Below are positions 1 through 13,072 of a stretch of 64,000 nucleotides of DNA, piece by piece. Positions within the stretch are counted from its first letter, which is position 1; the number at the start of each line of letters is the position of its first letter. The notes beneath the pieces are model-generated. The model worked only from the letters and a program-made list of their open reading frames with translations. It was not told the origin of the DNA and did no database searches. Position numbers and translations under genes: made by a program. This DNA is from Adenanthera pavonina. Its lineage: Eukaryota > Streptophyta > Magnoliopsida > Fabales > Fabaceae. The stretch is taken from the NCBI GenBank assembly GCA_026686845.1, contig JAIVEN010000022.1, positions 24,774,001 through 24,838,000 of the forward strand, written 5' to 3'.

Positions 1-2714
1 AGCAAATGAAATGACCAACTTAGCTTAGATCCAAATACCGTTGATAGTTACGTGAAACAATTAATGCATGCCTACCTAATTTTAACGCAATTAAAGAAAG
101 CCCTCACCAAATTCTAACTCCTATTGCCGTGGCCAATAAATCTAAATGGAAATATGGTGATAACAATGTCAATTATTTTTTTAAATCATATATATCTTTT
201 TGGGCTAGAAAAATCATATATATCTAATACTATAGATTAATTAATTCTTATTCCTGCGGTTCAAATCTCAAATGAGAGGTATCTCGTATCTCTTCTTTAG
301 AACAAATTCAAAATTGATAGGTTCGTAACTTGGTATATCTTTTTTTTTTTCTCCAAGATATGTTCATTTATCAAGCAATTCCATGTTAAGAAATTTTGGA
401 ACCTAAGACAAAATTATTGGGGCCAAGTGTATTGTAATGTAACTTATCAATCCTTATATTTTTTTTTGTTTTATTTAGAGATGCAAAATCAATTATAAAT
501 TTTTTATAATCAATTAGTTTTATTATTTCATTCTCAATATTAATAATATGAGTAATACATTCAATATTCTATTGTATAACATAATTGATTTAAGATAGGA
601 TTTAAACATTTTTAATTTTGAAAATTTTTTCCAATAACATTAACATTAACATTATAGGTATTTTTAAGAATATTTTATAAACAATGCATATATTTGTAAA
701 ATAATATAGTCTTTTGATATAATTTACTACTTTAGTTGGCATATTATTTTTTTTTTTAAATAGATTTGTGGGATTGGATAAAATCACCTAATATAAATGG
801 TAGTCGAAAGTTTTTTATATTAATATTTCTCTTAATATTGATCTTTTTTCTCTGTGTTACTCCTCATATATTTATCTTTTTTCTATTATTTTTCATATAT
901 TTATTATAACAAATAATATAAAAATAATTATATTAATTGGGGCCTTTAGGCGTTGCCTCAACCGAATATAGGCCCCCACAGCATGATATCAAGCATGTGT
1001 ATTATTTTCCTTAGTTTTTGTATTTTATGTTAATGATAAAAATTATTTTAATTGGTTGAAAAATCATTTTATTTTTTGATATATCATCTTTAAAAATATA
1101 TATATAATTCATATAACTAGAAAATATTTATGTGTAACTTTGTATATTTTTGAATTATTGTAGAAGTTAAAAATGTTAGGTACAATTGATATTTTAAAAT
1201 CAATACAAATAGAGAGGGTCTACTGTACGTAGCTATTTGATCACATAGTGTGATTATAAGAGCTGCATTATTATTCACTAGCTTGAACAATCCCAACTCT
1301 ATCTATACAAATATAATGGGTCTACTGTTGCTATTTGATTAGGGTTTCCCAATTGTGGATCAAACGGATCAGGACAATTACTTCCCACCAATGGGAAAGG
1401 GAGGACATTAGGACAAGTAACAAAAGAGATAAAAGAATTAAAAAAACAGTAATTTATATTTAAGAATTTTAAAAATATATCATCTCAATTTCAAAATAAT
1501 TGTTGTTTCAAAGTTTTAGTTTTGTTTTTAAAATATTTTCATTTTAGAATTTTAATTAGGATTAATTATTTTTTACCATTTTATTTTTTATTAATAGAAA
1601 TAATGATATGTGGTTGGAAAAAATAGAAATAATAATATGTAGACCTCAAATGCTACAATATTAATATTTAATATAAGGGTATTTTGATCAAATTTCATCA
1701 GGTTTTGATATAACTTAAACTATTTAATAATTTTTAAAAGATGTGCCCATAATATTAAATGAGAATATTATTAAAATAGAAAGAGTATATATTGACAAGA
1801 CATCGCCACAAAAAAGAAAAAAGGCCAAAGACAGTGCAAAAATTTTAATTCTTCAGTGGAATTTGGACCTATTACTTCATTGTATTGATAATACAATTGT
1901 CAAAGCAGTAATAGATTTAGGTCGTCTAAATTTGATTTGGACCGTTGATATTTTATGTCATTTTCTAAATTTTTTAATGAATAATAATTATTTTTTAAAA
2001 AAACTTATAGTTAAAAGATTATTTTTGTTTTTCTACATTGTTTCTTTTAAAATGAAAAATATTAATTTTCTTCAATAAAAAATCATATATGAAATATGGA
2101 CCTTCCATGGCAGACAACTTGGATCCCCTTTTGCAAACATACTAACATCATCATAAGTAAAAACTAAAATACTAAGGAACATCTTACCAAGAATAGAGAG
2201 ATATCCAACAAAATGAAGACAAGGATGATGCTGATCTGAACAGAAACACTCTTTCATTTGTGAATAGAATCATTTCTGTTTCTCCAGATGCAATAATTGA
2301 AGACAAGGATCATTTAGTTTTTAACCTCAAGACTTCCAATTCGCCGCAAGACAAGCGAATTAATCCCTTGAGCCAATTTTGAAGGCCTGAGCAGGAAATG
2401 TCCTCCAAGGATATATCTGATTGAAATGAGGTTGCTATGGGCAACACCACCTTTAAAATCTTGCAAACAAAAAGGAGATTATTATAAGGAAGTTAATTCA
2501 ATTCTTCACAAGTTCTTCCGGATATCATCTTCATTATTATTACTTGCAATCTGGGCCTCCTTGAAGAAGAAGATGATGATGAAAAGCTTTTTTGACTGTA
2601 AAAGAACCATTGGGCCCATGCTAGATGCTTTTGCTCATTAGTCAAGGAGAAACAAGTGAGAAGAATAGTTTTGGCAGCATGATGATGATGCTGAGGTTAG
2701 AGCTCAGCTACTAA
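1..2714. other. AT-rich intergenic DNA
   Basis: I see no gene here. The stretch is strongly AT-rich with poly-T runs and stop codons in all frames. The short open frames have no recognisable protein features. Scattered GC-richer patches near 419-428 and 938-985 (GGGGCC and GGCCCCC) may be remnants of old transposon ends, but no inverted pair or target duplication could be fixed. Confidence 0.6.
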
Positions 2715-3108
2715 GGGTCCGTTTGGTTCTCCCTTTTGTAAAATTAAGTTAAGATAAATGAAGTTTGTAAAAATGAAGTTTAGATAAAGTAAGTTTATTG
2801 GAAGTTATTATGTTTGGATATTCTTTTTGTAAAAGTAAGTTTTGACAAAAAATCTGTTTGGATGATAGGGGTTAAAAGTACTTTTAGATGTATAATATAG
2901 AGTAAATTTATTTCTCCTTTTCCAAAACCCACGTTTTGTTAACGAAAAAGTAACTTTTTCCCTCCTTTTCCAAAACCACAGTTTAACCCACTTTTCATTT
3001 TTCAAAAAGTCAGTTTGTGTTTCACATGTGTTTGGCCAAACACATCTTTTACAAAACCATGGTTGAAAACCATGGTTACGTTTTGCAAAAGAAAAACCAA
3101 ACACACAC
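2715..3108. mobile_element. Tourist-like (PIF/Harbinger) MITE
   Basis: A 394-bp element is flanked on both sides by the trinucleotide TAA (2712-2714 and 3109-3111), the usual PIF/Harbinger target duplication. The left end begins GGGTCCGTTTGGTT. The right end, read inward, begins GTGTGTGTTTGGTT, and both continue into a TTTTG(T/C)AAAA tract, so the terminal inverted repeats are imperfect but clear. The interior is rich in short self-complementary motifs (CCATGGTT with AACCATGG near 3056-3076) and has no credible coding frame, as expected of a non-autonomous MITE. The family is assigned from the ends and target site only. Confidence 0.75.
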
Positions 3109-3111
3109 TAA

Positions 3112-4740
3112 CTTCCTATTCCAATTTCCAAGCAGTAGGATTATGCAACAGTAGGATTGCAACACATAGCATCAACACAATCACAAATTTTAATTCTTAT
3201 TAGGGAGTTTAAAACAAGAAATTAAGAAGATTAATTAATGTAAGATGGCATAAAGGTGGACTTGATTATAATGCTACGTACCACACTCTTCAAACTCATA
3301 CCAAACATACTAAAAATGCCAAGGCCCTTTGTTTGAAGGTGGAGGGAAGATCAGTCGCGAAAAGAAATGGGAGAATATATGATTAAGATGCTACAATATA
3401 TAGGCAAGTTACACTGACCATTTGAATTTGGAAAAATATTAAGCCATTCAGAATTACGAAAAAACTTTGTCAAGCTTCTTGCTTTTGTATTGTTTGCTCC
3501 CTGCCTCCCTCTAGATCCACGTAAACCATGAACCTGAAGGCCAAGGTCAATTAGATTTGCAGAGTTAATATAATTCATGAACGAACTGATCCTTTAACAT
3601 CCTGTGCAGTTCTGAAAATCTAAGCCCAGGGACAAGTCCATCAATTCTCTAGGAAATCCAATGACTGCGAGCGAAGTACCTCTTTCCAATTAAGTTTCGA
3701 GGAGGAAAGTGGTGACAATGACAACTAGATAAAATTTGAAAAAAAAAATTGTTGAATAATAAATGTTCAATGATTTGGATTTTTAGCACTAAATGGAACT
3801 CCAATAATAATTTGGAAAAATATATCTTAGAAAAAAATATGTTAGGCAATAATTATATAATTAGACTAGGATTATGGGATTCTGCATCAATTTATGAATA
3901 GTGTGACCTTATAAAAATTATATATATATAGATAGATTTTTAGATTCTAGTTTTAATCATTACTGTATATTATAAAATCAAAATCTTCCTACTTGCTTAT
4001 TTCATTATTTGCATTGAAAATTGAAATATGTGTATTTTTTAATGGTTAATACTTGTGTATATGCAGTTTTGCACAACTTTTTTCCTAATATATATGACAT
4101 TTTATTCCCATAATAATCATAATTTTAAAATTCTATATAATATTCTAAATTAAAAGTGAAAGATATAAAGTTTAGTAAAGAGAGGTTATATATACAATTA
4201 TACAGGTTATTTATGTATATCTTTTAAATTAGACCATTTTTTCTGTACATTGCATAGCAATAAATCGAAACGTTCAGAGGTAAATTTCATTATATGTTTC
4301 CTTATTCTAATGAATACGTAGAGAGCCATTTTCTTATGAAAAATATAAGCTTAGTATGTTTTGAACATGTCTAATTAATTTTTCAACGTTTTCAAATATT
4401 TTTCAAATCAAATACCGTTGTTTATAATTAATTTAATTTTATATGCATTGAGTATGGATGATTTTCTCGATGAGAAAATGATTCCTTGCAGATAAGGACG
4501 GATAGGCAGTAAATGCCAAATACAAGACGTGGATGTACAGTGCAGGCTAATTTGCGCACTCGGATTTTTCAACTCAACTTATGTAAATCTGGCGGTAAAA
4601 TATAAATAGAAAAATTAATATTAATATTAATATTATTAATAAAAAATGCTAGAAAAATGAAGAAAATAGATTAAAAAAAAATTTAAAATTGTAAAACTTA
4701 ATACGTTGTTGTTTGGTGGGTGGGGTGGGGCGAAATCGGG
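3112..4740. other. intergenic DNA upstream of SEC16
   Basis: No gene or repeat family is recognised. The sequence is AT-rich, with a short (TTAATA)n microsatellite at about 4615-4640. The last few hundred bases must contain the SEC16 promoter, but no core promoter element can be assigned with confidence. Confidence 0.55.
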
Positions 4741-5175
4741 GGTTTTCCTCTGTTTACTCTCTCCTTCTCTCTCTGGATGTCTGCTCATCCTTCAATGGAT
4801 CTGTAAGTTAATTTGTTTTTGTTAGAATATCTGCTTTGTGGCCTACCTGTGTGCGTTGAATTGAGGCACAAGCTTGCACTTTGTGGGTATGTTTGGCTTG
4901 ATTTCTGCCTCTTGGATTGCAGGAATTTCATAAATCCCAGATCCTATTTGTATTTTGGTTTTTGTATCTTGTACTTGATTTAGGTTTAAGGGGGCAGCGA
5001 CTATGAGATTTGTTAGCTTTGGATCTCGAGTTTTGGTTGACATTTAGCTCCAATTTCGAGGTTGAGAATTTTGTCAGGTGAAATTAGAGGGTGCACCAGC
5101 GTTTTTCCCCCCCGGCGATTTGGTTTGAACCTTAGGTGGGATCAAGGGGACTCGTGAAGGATTAGGGTTTTGGCG
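4741..5175 (+). promoter_or_regulatory. SEC16 5' leader with probable 5'UTR intron
   Basis: A CT-rich stretch typical of plant transcription starts (about 4746-4775) precedes a possible leader intron. The donor is T|GTAAGTTAA at 4803, and the acceptor ATTGCAG ends at 4922 after a T-rich tract. The leader then runs to ATG at 5176, in the context GGCGATGGCT, which is good for plant initiation. The intron is inferred from splice motifs only and could be retained or absent. Confidence 0.45.
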
Positions 5176-8100
5176 ATGGCTTCCAATCCTCCATTTCATG
5201 TGGAGGATCAGACCGACGAGGATTTCTTTGATAAGTTGGTGGAGGACGAAGTTGGGCCCGTTAAGTCTGGCCACAATGATGGAAATGTTTCCGATGACGC
5301 TAAAGTATTTGCAAATATGGGTATTAGCGATGCTGATGCTGCATTTGAGAATTCAGACGGTGACGAAAGTGGGCTTGAAGTCAAAGGTGAACAGGGCAGT
5401 GTGAAATTGGGTGAGGGATTGGTTGGTGCCCATGCAGAAGAGAAGAATTCATCCGTGTCCTCTAGTTCAGTTGGGTGTGATAGTAGGATCTCCCCTGGTA
5501 CCGATGAGATGGAATCACAATGCACCTCGGCTTTAGATGTAAATAACAGCAATGGAATCATCAGTTCAGAGGTTAAGGAGGTAGGATGGAGTTCATTTTA
5601 TGCTGATTCAAGTGGAGGTAATGCGTTTGGTTTAGACTCTGACTTTTTTAATGAATTGGGAGATAAATCTGGGGATTTTCCGGGGAAAGCTGATGACAAT
5701 TTAAATACTGAGGTGAAACATGGCTATGACGTTCAAAGTGATGGCTTAAATACTTCATTTAGTCATGTGCAATATCAAGATGACCAAGGTTATAATGCAT
5801 CTATGGAACAGAGTGCAAATGGGCACGATCAAAATAGCAGTCAGTCTTGGGAAGATCTTTATCCAGGTTGGAAGTATGATCACAACACTGGGCAATGGTA
5901 TCAAGTGGATGGCTATAATGCAACAGCCGCTAATCGGGGAAGTGTTGATGCCAATTCTGCTGTGGACTGGACTGCTGCATCAAATGGAACAACGGAGGTC
6001 TCTTACATGCAGCAAACTGCTCAGTCGATTGTTGGAACCTTAGCTGAAACTGGCACAACAGAAAGTGTCTCCAGCTGGGGTCAGGTTTCACAAGGGACTA
6101 ATGGTTACCCAGAACATATGATTTTTGATCCTCAATATCCTGGTTGGTATTATGACACAATTGCCCAAGAATGGTGCTTGTTGGAGACCTACAACTCATC
6201 CGTTCAATCTGCGTCTTATGGACTTGAAAATGGGCATTCCTCTTGCAGTACCTTGTCACACAATGATAATAGTTTTTATGGAAAGCATCACCAATCTGGC
6301 ATTTACCAGTCACAGGGTGTTGGTAGCCAGGCTGTAGATGGCAGCTGGGGTGGTTCATATGGTATCAATAGTCGGCAAGGTTTAGACTTGTACACGACTG
6401 AGACTGCTAGTAAAGGTGGGGACAGTACGGGTACAGTTGGAAACCAGCAGGTTAGTCTTCCTTATGGTTCAAATATTTCGGTAGGTAAAGATCAATCAAG
6501 TACTTCTAGTTCCTTGAGTTCAGTTTCATTGTACAATAATGTAAGCCATAGTCATGGTTTGGCTAATGGAAGTGTTGAACTCCAAAGCTTTGTCCCCAGT
6601 ACAGACATTGTTCAGCAGTTTAATCATTCAAATACAAAATTTGATGAACAAAAAGATTATTCAGTTCATTATGCTGAAAGTCAGAAGCCCATTAGCTATT
6701 CCCAGCAGTCATTCCAGGGTGGACATAATTTTTCTTATGCCCCTCAAGTTGGAAGATCATCTGCTGGACGTCCTCCTCATGCTCTGGTAACATTTGGATT
6801 TGGTGGAAAACTCATTGTGATGAAAGATTCTAGTCTTTTGAGCTCATCATATGGAAGCCAGGTTAATTTTTGATTCCTCTGTTTAGTTTCAGAGTTTATT
6901 CTATGCTTCATTTGATGTCTAAAAGACCTGGAGGTTGCCTTTTGTATTTCTTGTGTTCGAAAGCGTATTTTTTCATTTTCCTTTTTCTAACAGTGATTTC
7001 TCAAAGGAATAACACTGTATTCTTTCTAATCTGAAGGATACTGTTCAAGGCTCTATTTCTGTGTTGAACTTGATGGATGTTGTCATGGGAAACAATGGTC
7101 CTACTAGCATTGGAAATGTTGCTGGTGATTATTTCCGTGCTCTGTGCCAGCAATCTTTCCCAGGTCCATTGGTTGGGGGAAGTGTTGGAAGTAAAGAATT
7201 GTACAAATGGATAGATGAGAGGATTGCACACTGTGAATCACCTGACATGGATTATAAGAAAGGTGAAAGGTTGAGATTGCTTCTCTCCTTGCTTAAAATA
7301 GCTTGTCAGCATTATGGAAAACTACGTTCTCCTTTTGGTACAGACACTATACTAAAAGTAAGATACATCTTTAATCCGTCAGCTTCATTCTTTTTTACTT
7401 GCTATGCTATTTTCTATTGAATCTGCCGTACTCTCCGAGGTTGACCAAAATACAACTGAGAACTGCACTGTGCAAGAGATTTATTGCAACCCTAGTCACT
7501 GTTATTTTTATATGTTATGTTTCATTGATGCCTATTCTGAATCCCTGCCTTCTACATTGGCTACCTTGCAGTGTTTTTTATTATGGTAATGTGGTTGATA
7601 TTTATGTATTTATTTTTGTACATTTCAGAATCATGTCTTCTTGGAGGGGTTTATAATTGCTATGCAACATGACTGTTATACCTTATTCTCTTTTTGTAGA
7701 TTAAAAGACCATTCTTGTGAGCAATTGTGAGAAATTAGATTCTTATTCATATTGTATTAGGTTATCAAGGGAGACATATGCTAGTGGACCTGGGATCTCT
7801 GCATCCTTCTTTGTTACAAACAAGGGAACTTTCTTACCTTCAATGGTGCATAATAAGGCCCTGAAAATATTTACATCGTTGCAGAGCTTTAAATTGATGA
7901 TTTATATGGTTTCTGTAACTTTTTTGAGTGATTTGAGCAGATTCATGAATGTCACGATAAACTTTTACTTATCAAGTATCCTTAGTTGTTTGTGGTTCTT
8001 AGTCATGTTGTCACAATACAATTTCTCTAGAGATCCCTGTCCCTGATATGCCTGGTAACCTTTTGGTTGTGTATGATACAGGAAAATGGTACTCCTGAGT

Positions 8101-11100
8101 TAGCAGTGGCAAAACTCTTTGCATCTGCCAAGATGAGTGGTGCAGAGTTCTCTCAGTATGGTGTGCTGAGCCACTGCTTGCAGAATTTTCCTTCTGAAGG
8201 ACAAATACGGGTGTGAATTAAGTCAACTTCTGAGTTTTTCCTTCCCCCACTCATATTGTTGCATCAGTATCTTTTAACTGGTTCGGATTTTGGCATAGGC
8301 AACGGCTTCTGAGGTGCAAAATCTTCTCGTCGCTGGCAAAAAGAAGGAGGCTTTAGAATGTGCACAAGAAGGTCAATTGTGGGGACCTGCTATTGTTCTT
8401 GCTTCACAACTTGGTGATCAGGTCAACTGTCTATCTTTATGTGTTGAAAACTGTACGGATGCTGCAATGTATTAGCTAGACAATTTCTTATTATCTCTGT
8501 CTTACAGTCTTTTCTTAATCCTGCCATGATTGGGGGTGTAAACATGCTTTTTTTTGCAATGCAGTTCTATGTTGAGACAGTGAAGCAAATGGCTCTTCGC
8601 CAATTGGTTGCAGGGTCTCCTTTGCGAACATTATGCCTTTTAATTGCAGGGCAACCAGCTGAAGTTTTCTCTGCTGATACATCAGTTAGTAGGCATCCAG
8701 GTGTCACCCGATTACCCCAGCAGCCTGCGCAGGTGGTCTAAATAGAATAAGCTTATAAGCCATGGGAGGACTATTATGAAATCACGATGTTTTCTTACTC
8801 TCAGGGTTCACTAATTGTGAAGATTGCTGGTTTTTATTGACTGGAAAAGCTCAAACTTTTTTGTTTCACAATTTCAGTTTGGATCTAATCATATACTTGA
8901 TGCTTGGGAGGAGAATCTTGCTGTAATAACTGCTAACAGAACAAAAGATGACGAACTTGTAATTATACATCTTGGTGATTGCTTGTGGAGGGAAAGAAGT
9001 GAGGTATAATTGCTATCAATCTTATTCGTCTTTTTCTGCTTAAAGATGTATAATGCTTGCTTTATTCTAAAATGAATTATGTGTATATTTTTATTCTGCT
9101 TCTGATTTGAGACTCATATCTTAGATTACTGCTGCGCACATATGTTATTTAGTTGCCGAAGCCAACTTTGAGTCATACTCAGACAGTGCAAGAATGTGTT
9201 TAGTTGGAGCTGATCACTGGAAATTTCCACGAACTTTTGCTAGTCCTGAGGCTATCCAGGTTCTTTCAAATCCTTTTATTCATCTTTCTCTCTCCCAAGT
9301 TACTTCTCTCAAAATATTTGGATTTTCTGTTGAATGTAGCTCATTTCGGATTGTGAGACATCCTGTATGCTATTTTCCACATGCTTATAGCACTCTCTCT
9401 CATAATTCTCTGATTCCTAGATTGCTTCAACTTTTTTGGGATTGAGGTTCAAACTAGGCCCTTTCTTAATTTTTACTTGACTGCTTGCCTTCGAATTTAA
9501 CATTTACGTCTCCTGAATAGACTCACCCTTGTAATCCTAGTTTTATCTTGAAATTAATGTGGTAATTTTTTCTACCAACCATTATTTTCTGTACACTTTT
9601 TAAATAACCTAAGTGACTCACTTGTGCCACCTCAGCATATCTGGCTTTTGGGGGAAAAAAATTCAGTATGATCAATATATGCTTCTGTAACTCTCTAATT
9701 TATCTTTGCCGATGGGCACTTGTGCAGAGGACCGAGTTATATGAATATTCAATGGTGCTGGGAAACTCTCAGTTTATTTTACTTCCATTTCAGCCATACA
9801 AGCTCATATATGCCTATATGCTAGCTGAAGTGGGAAAAGTTTCAGACTCATTGAAGTAAGTTCATAAAACAGTGTGTGACGTTATGTTTTACTCCCTTCG
9901 GTCCTGTTTTATGTAACAAGTTTCTGGTTCACAATATAAGGTATTAGATATATATCTTTTAATTTTACCCCTCTTATTAATGATAATAGAGCATTTAATT
10001 AGAGTAAAATGGGAAGTTTTGGTACTTTTTTCATGAATTTCAGATTAAAAGTAATTTTTTTTATATGTGTGTATTTGATACAAAATATCTTATAATATGG
10101 ACCGGAGGAAGTACATATTCTGTCTTCTCATGTGCATGTGACTTCAGGTATTGCCAGGCAGTATTGAAATCCCTAAAATTTGGCCGAGCACCAGAAGTAG
10201 AGACTTGGAAACAATTGGTGTTATCTCTCGAAGAGAGGATTAGAACCCACCAGCAAGTAATTTCTTGTCCTTAATGGAATTTCCATCATTTGGTACTGGG
10301 CAGCCTTGTTGCTTTTTTACTTAAGAATAAATTTACAGGGTGGATATGCTGCAAATTTGGCTCCTGCAAAATTAGTGGACAAATTGCTCAATTTTATTGA
10401 TAGTACTGCACATAAAGTTGTTGGTGGTCCACCACCACTTGCACCATCATCATCACATGGAAGTGTGCATGGAAGTGAACAACATCAGCAGCATATAGCA
10501 CCAAGAGTATTCAATAGTCAATCAACTATGGCCATGTCATCATTAGTTCCCTCTGCTTCAATGGAACCAATAAGTGAGTGGACAGCTGATAGTAATAGAA
10601 TGGTTAAGCCTAATAGAAGCGTTTCAGAACCAGACTTTGGTAGGAGCCCTAGACAGGTGTGATTAATTCTTGAAGGTGTACTCTGAGGATTTTTTGCTCG
10701 CTCTAGATTGTGTTAGATTGACTTTCATTGTGCAATTGAATTTGATGAAAAAAATCATGCTGATTCATCACAGGAAACAGCCTCGCCTGATGCAGGCAAA
10801 ACATCAGTGTCAGGGGGCACATCTCGCTTTTCTCGATTTGGTTTTGGCTCACAACTGATCCAGAAGACAGTGGGGCTAGTCTTGAGACCCCGCCCTGGTC
10901 GGCAGGTATCATTTTATGCATTACATATTTTTCCACGTTGTCCCTTTGTCTTTTCAACAGTGCGTTGACAGAACATATTCAAATGTCTTTTATTCCGTGG
11001 GACTATATGAAGGCTAAACTGGGTGAAAAGAACAAATTTTATTATGACGAAAGGCTGAAGAGATGGGTAGAGGAAGGTGTTGAACCTCCAGCCGAAGAAG

Positions 11101-12269
11101 CTGCACTGCCACCACCTCCAACGGCTGCTGCTTTCCAGAGTTCTAAAACTGAATATGACTTGAAATCTGCATTGAAGACAGAAGGATCGCTGCCTAATGA
11201 GAGCACTGATTTAAGAACTTCCACTCCTGAACATAGTTCGGGGATACCACCAATGCCACCTAGCTCAAGTCAATTTTCTGCCCGTGGACGCATAGGTGTT
11301 CGTTCAAGGTAATGACTTTTAAATCTTGTTAAGATTATGTTATCGTTGGCAACTAGGATTAGCTTTATTGAGTTGTTTATTTGTCTATATTGTTTACTGA
11401 ATTCTTGTTGGTTGCTCTATTAGATTTAAATGAATGTGAATTTGGGGAGCTTTGAAAAATATAAAAATTGGAGTGCTTAAAAGGTTATGCTGTCATAATT
11501 GCTGTTTCTTAAGATGTAGTTTATCTTATCCTGTCTGGGAGAAAGTTAGATGGAGGATTATATTAACTAAAATGTACACTAAAATTATCAGATAAAAGGA
11601 AAGCAAATTAGGAAGAGCATTTGGGTGCTGGCTCTTCTATGTAGCTAACTCTGTTTCCAAAAACCAGTGAAAGTGTTTCTTATCAAATTATTAATCTTCT
11701 ACAGTGTTGAAAAGGCATTTAAACTTGATGAAACTGCTTATGGTCTATGCAGGTATGTTGATACCTTCAACCAAGGCAGTGGAACCTCTGCAAAGTTGTT
11801 TCAGTCTCCAACTGTTCCATCTGTCAAGCCTGCTCTTCCTACCAACGCAAAATTTTTTATTCCTGCTCCTGCACCTTCATCAAATGATGAGCAGACAATG
11901 GAGTCTATAGCAGAAAGCAATCAAGAAGATACCACAGCTAGTGATGATCCTTCAACATCCGTCATGTATGATTCATTCCAACCCCCCAGTACTCCATCAT
12001 CAATGAGTTTGCAGAGGTTTCCAAGCATGGATAACATTTCAACAAATGGAGCAACAACAAATAGCATTGATTCTCGTGCCCCTCATTCACGTCGAACAGC
12101 CTCATGGGGTGGTGGAAATATTGTTGGTTCATTTAGCCCTCCAAAGGCTGGTGAGACTAAGCCTCTAGGGGAAACTTTGGGCATGCCGCCATCAAGCTTT
12201 ATGCCAGATGAATCTTCAATGCATAATAATGGCAGCTTTGGGGAAGATCTCCATGAGGTGCAATTATAA
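5176..12269 (+). CDS. SEC16: Protein transport protein SEC16 homolog (ER exit site scaffold)
   Basis: Coding exons: 5176-6861, 7037-7357, 8082-8210, 8299-8421, 8565-8732, 8878-9003, 9125-9259, 9728-9855, 10148-10256, 10339-10656, 10774-10905, 11013-11308, 11753-12269. All introns are GT-AG and the exons join in frame to about 1395 residues, close to the plant family. SEC16 is a peripheral ER protein that organises COPII coat assembly at ER exit sites and binds SEC13, SEC31 and SEC23; the Arabidopsis member is MAG5/SEC16A. Visible support: the N-terminal DQTDEDFFDKLV motif; two W-containing repeats of the type YPGWKYD/YPGWYYD (exon 1); the start of the central conserved domain (ALVTFGFGGKLIVMK, residue about 536); a helical Sec16 C-domain in exons 2-9 (residues about 563-975); the motif RSVSEPDFGR; and the low-complexity P/S-rich tail with PSMDNI and a C-terminal EVQL. 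The first ATG of the long exon is used; TTG at 5170 is not a plausible start. Intron 8 carries a MITE. Confidence 0.95.
9892..10111. mobile_element. Stowaway-like MITE in SEC16 intron 8
   Basis: A 220-bp element is flanked by TA dinucleotides (9890-9891 and 10112-10113). The left end is CTCCCTTCGGTCCTGTTTTA. The right end, read inward, is CTTCCTCCGGTCCATATTAT. This matches the Stowaway/Tc1-mariner pattern of CTCCCTCCGTCC ends and TA targets. It lies wholly within an intron between well-formed splice sites, so it should not affect the protein. Confidence 0.75.
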
Positions 12270-12838
12270 TCAACAGAATAGTTGGGACTCCCCTGCTTCT
12301 GCATACAGAAGTGTGGTATACATCAAGTGGAGTTCATTAAGAAGCAGACGTCTTCTTTTTTGTTCTGCCCGGCCCTCCCTCCTTCCCTCCCTCCTCTTCC
12401 CCCGTTTTTCTTATATAGTTTTTTTATATGTTGTTAATTTTTCTGGGTTCTCAGCTCCCAACATATTTAGATGTTTTATTTTACATGCCATGGGAGTTGG
12501 GCCACCATCTCACGCTTAAGGAACTAGTGTTTTACAGAAAGGGAGGGATAGATTGTCTGCTTAGGATAATAGTACAGTTCATTTGTTCATTTTATTGAAA
12601 TTACACAATATGTCCCTGGAGGAAAAAGTATGGCCTCAACAGATACAAGGACAAAAGAATAGTGTATGAAATTGTGAAAAATAAGGTTTGTACCTTTTGA
12701 ATTTCAGCGATGAAATTGATTATTTTTTGTTACAAAATTGAATTGAATTTTATTTGTTAGTCTTAAAATTTTTTAATTTTATTCATTGAGTCTTCTTTTT
12801 TTCTGGTCAATTATTCACTGAGTCTTATTGAACTGCTA
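12270..12838 (+). other. SEC16 3' UTR and start of intergenic DNA
   Basis: This stretch holds the 3' untranslated region of SEC16, which includes a CCT-rich tract at about 12368-12400. No strong single AATAAA signal stands out. After about 12700 the sequence becomes AT-rich with no gene. Confidence 0.5.
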
Positions 12839-13072
12839 CTCCTTCCCTCTTAGAGTTTTGCACATATTAAGCAATATATTATAAATCCAAAATTCTTAAT
12901 AAAAAATAAAATTTTTAATTTTTATTAAATCTATTCTTTTTATTAAATATAATATAAATTATAATACTAATAATATAATAAATGAAGGATAAAAATAATA
13001 AATAACTATATATTATATTATGAGACAAAATATCTTTTATATTGTTTTATAATATGGATGTGATGGAGGCAG
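12839..13072. mobile_element. diverged Stowaway-like MITE
   Basis: A 234-bp segment is bounded by TA (12837-12838 and 13073-13074). Its left end is CTCCTTCCCTCTTAGAGTTT and its right end, read inward, is CTGCCTCCATCACATCC. The right end shares the ACAAAATATCTT...ATAATATGGA block with the element in SEC16 intron 8, so the two belong to one family, this copy being more decayed. Confidence 0.6.

Noticed and set aside
5198..6358. Additional genes overlapping SEC16 exon 1 on both strands
   Set aside because: They are shadow frames of the long, Ser/Gly-rich exon, with no family features and no splice support.
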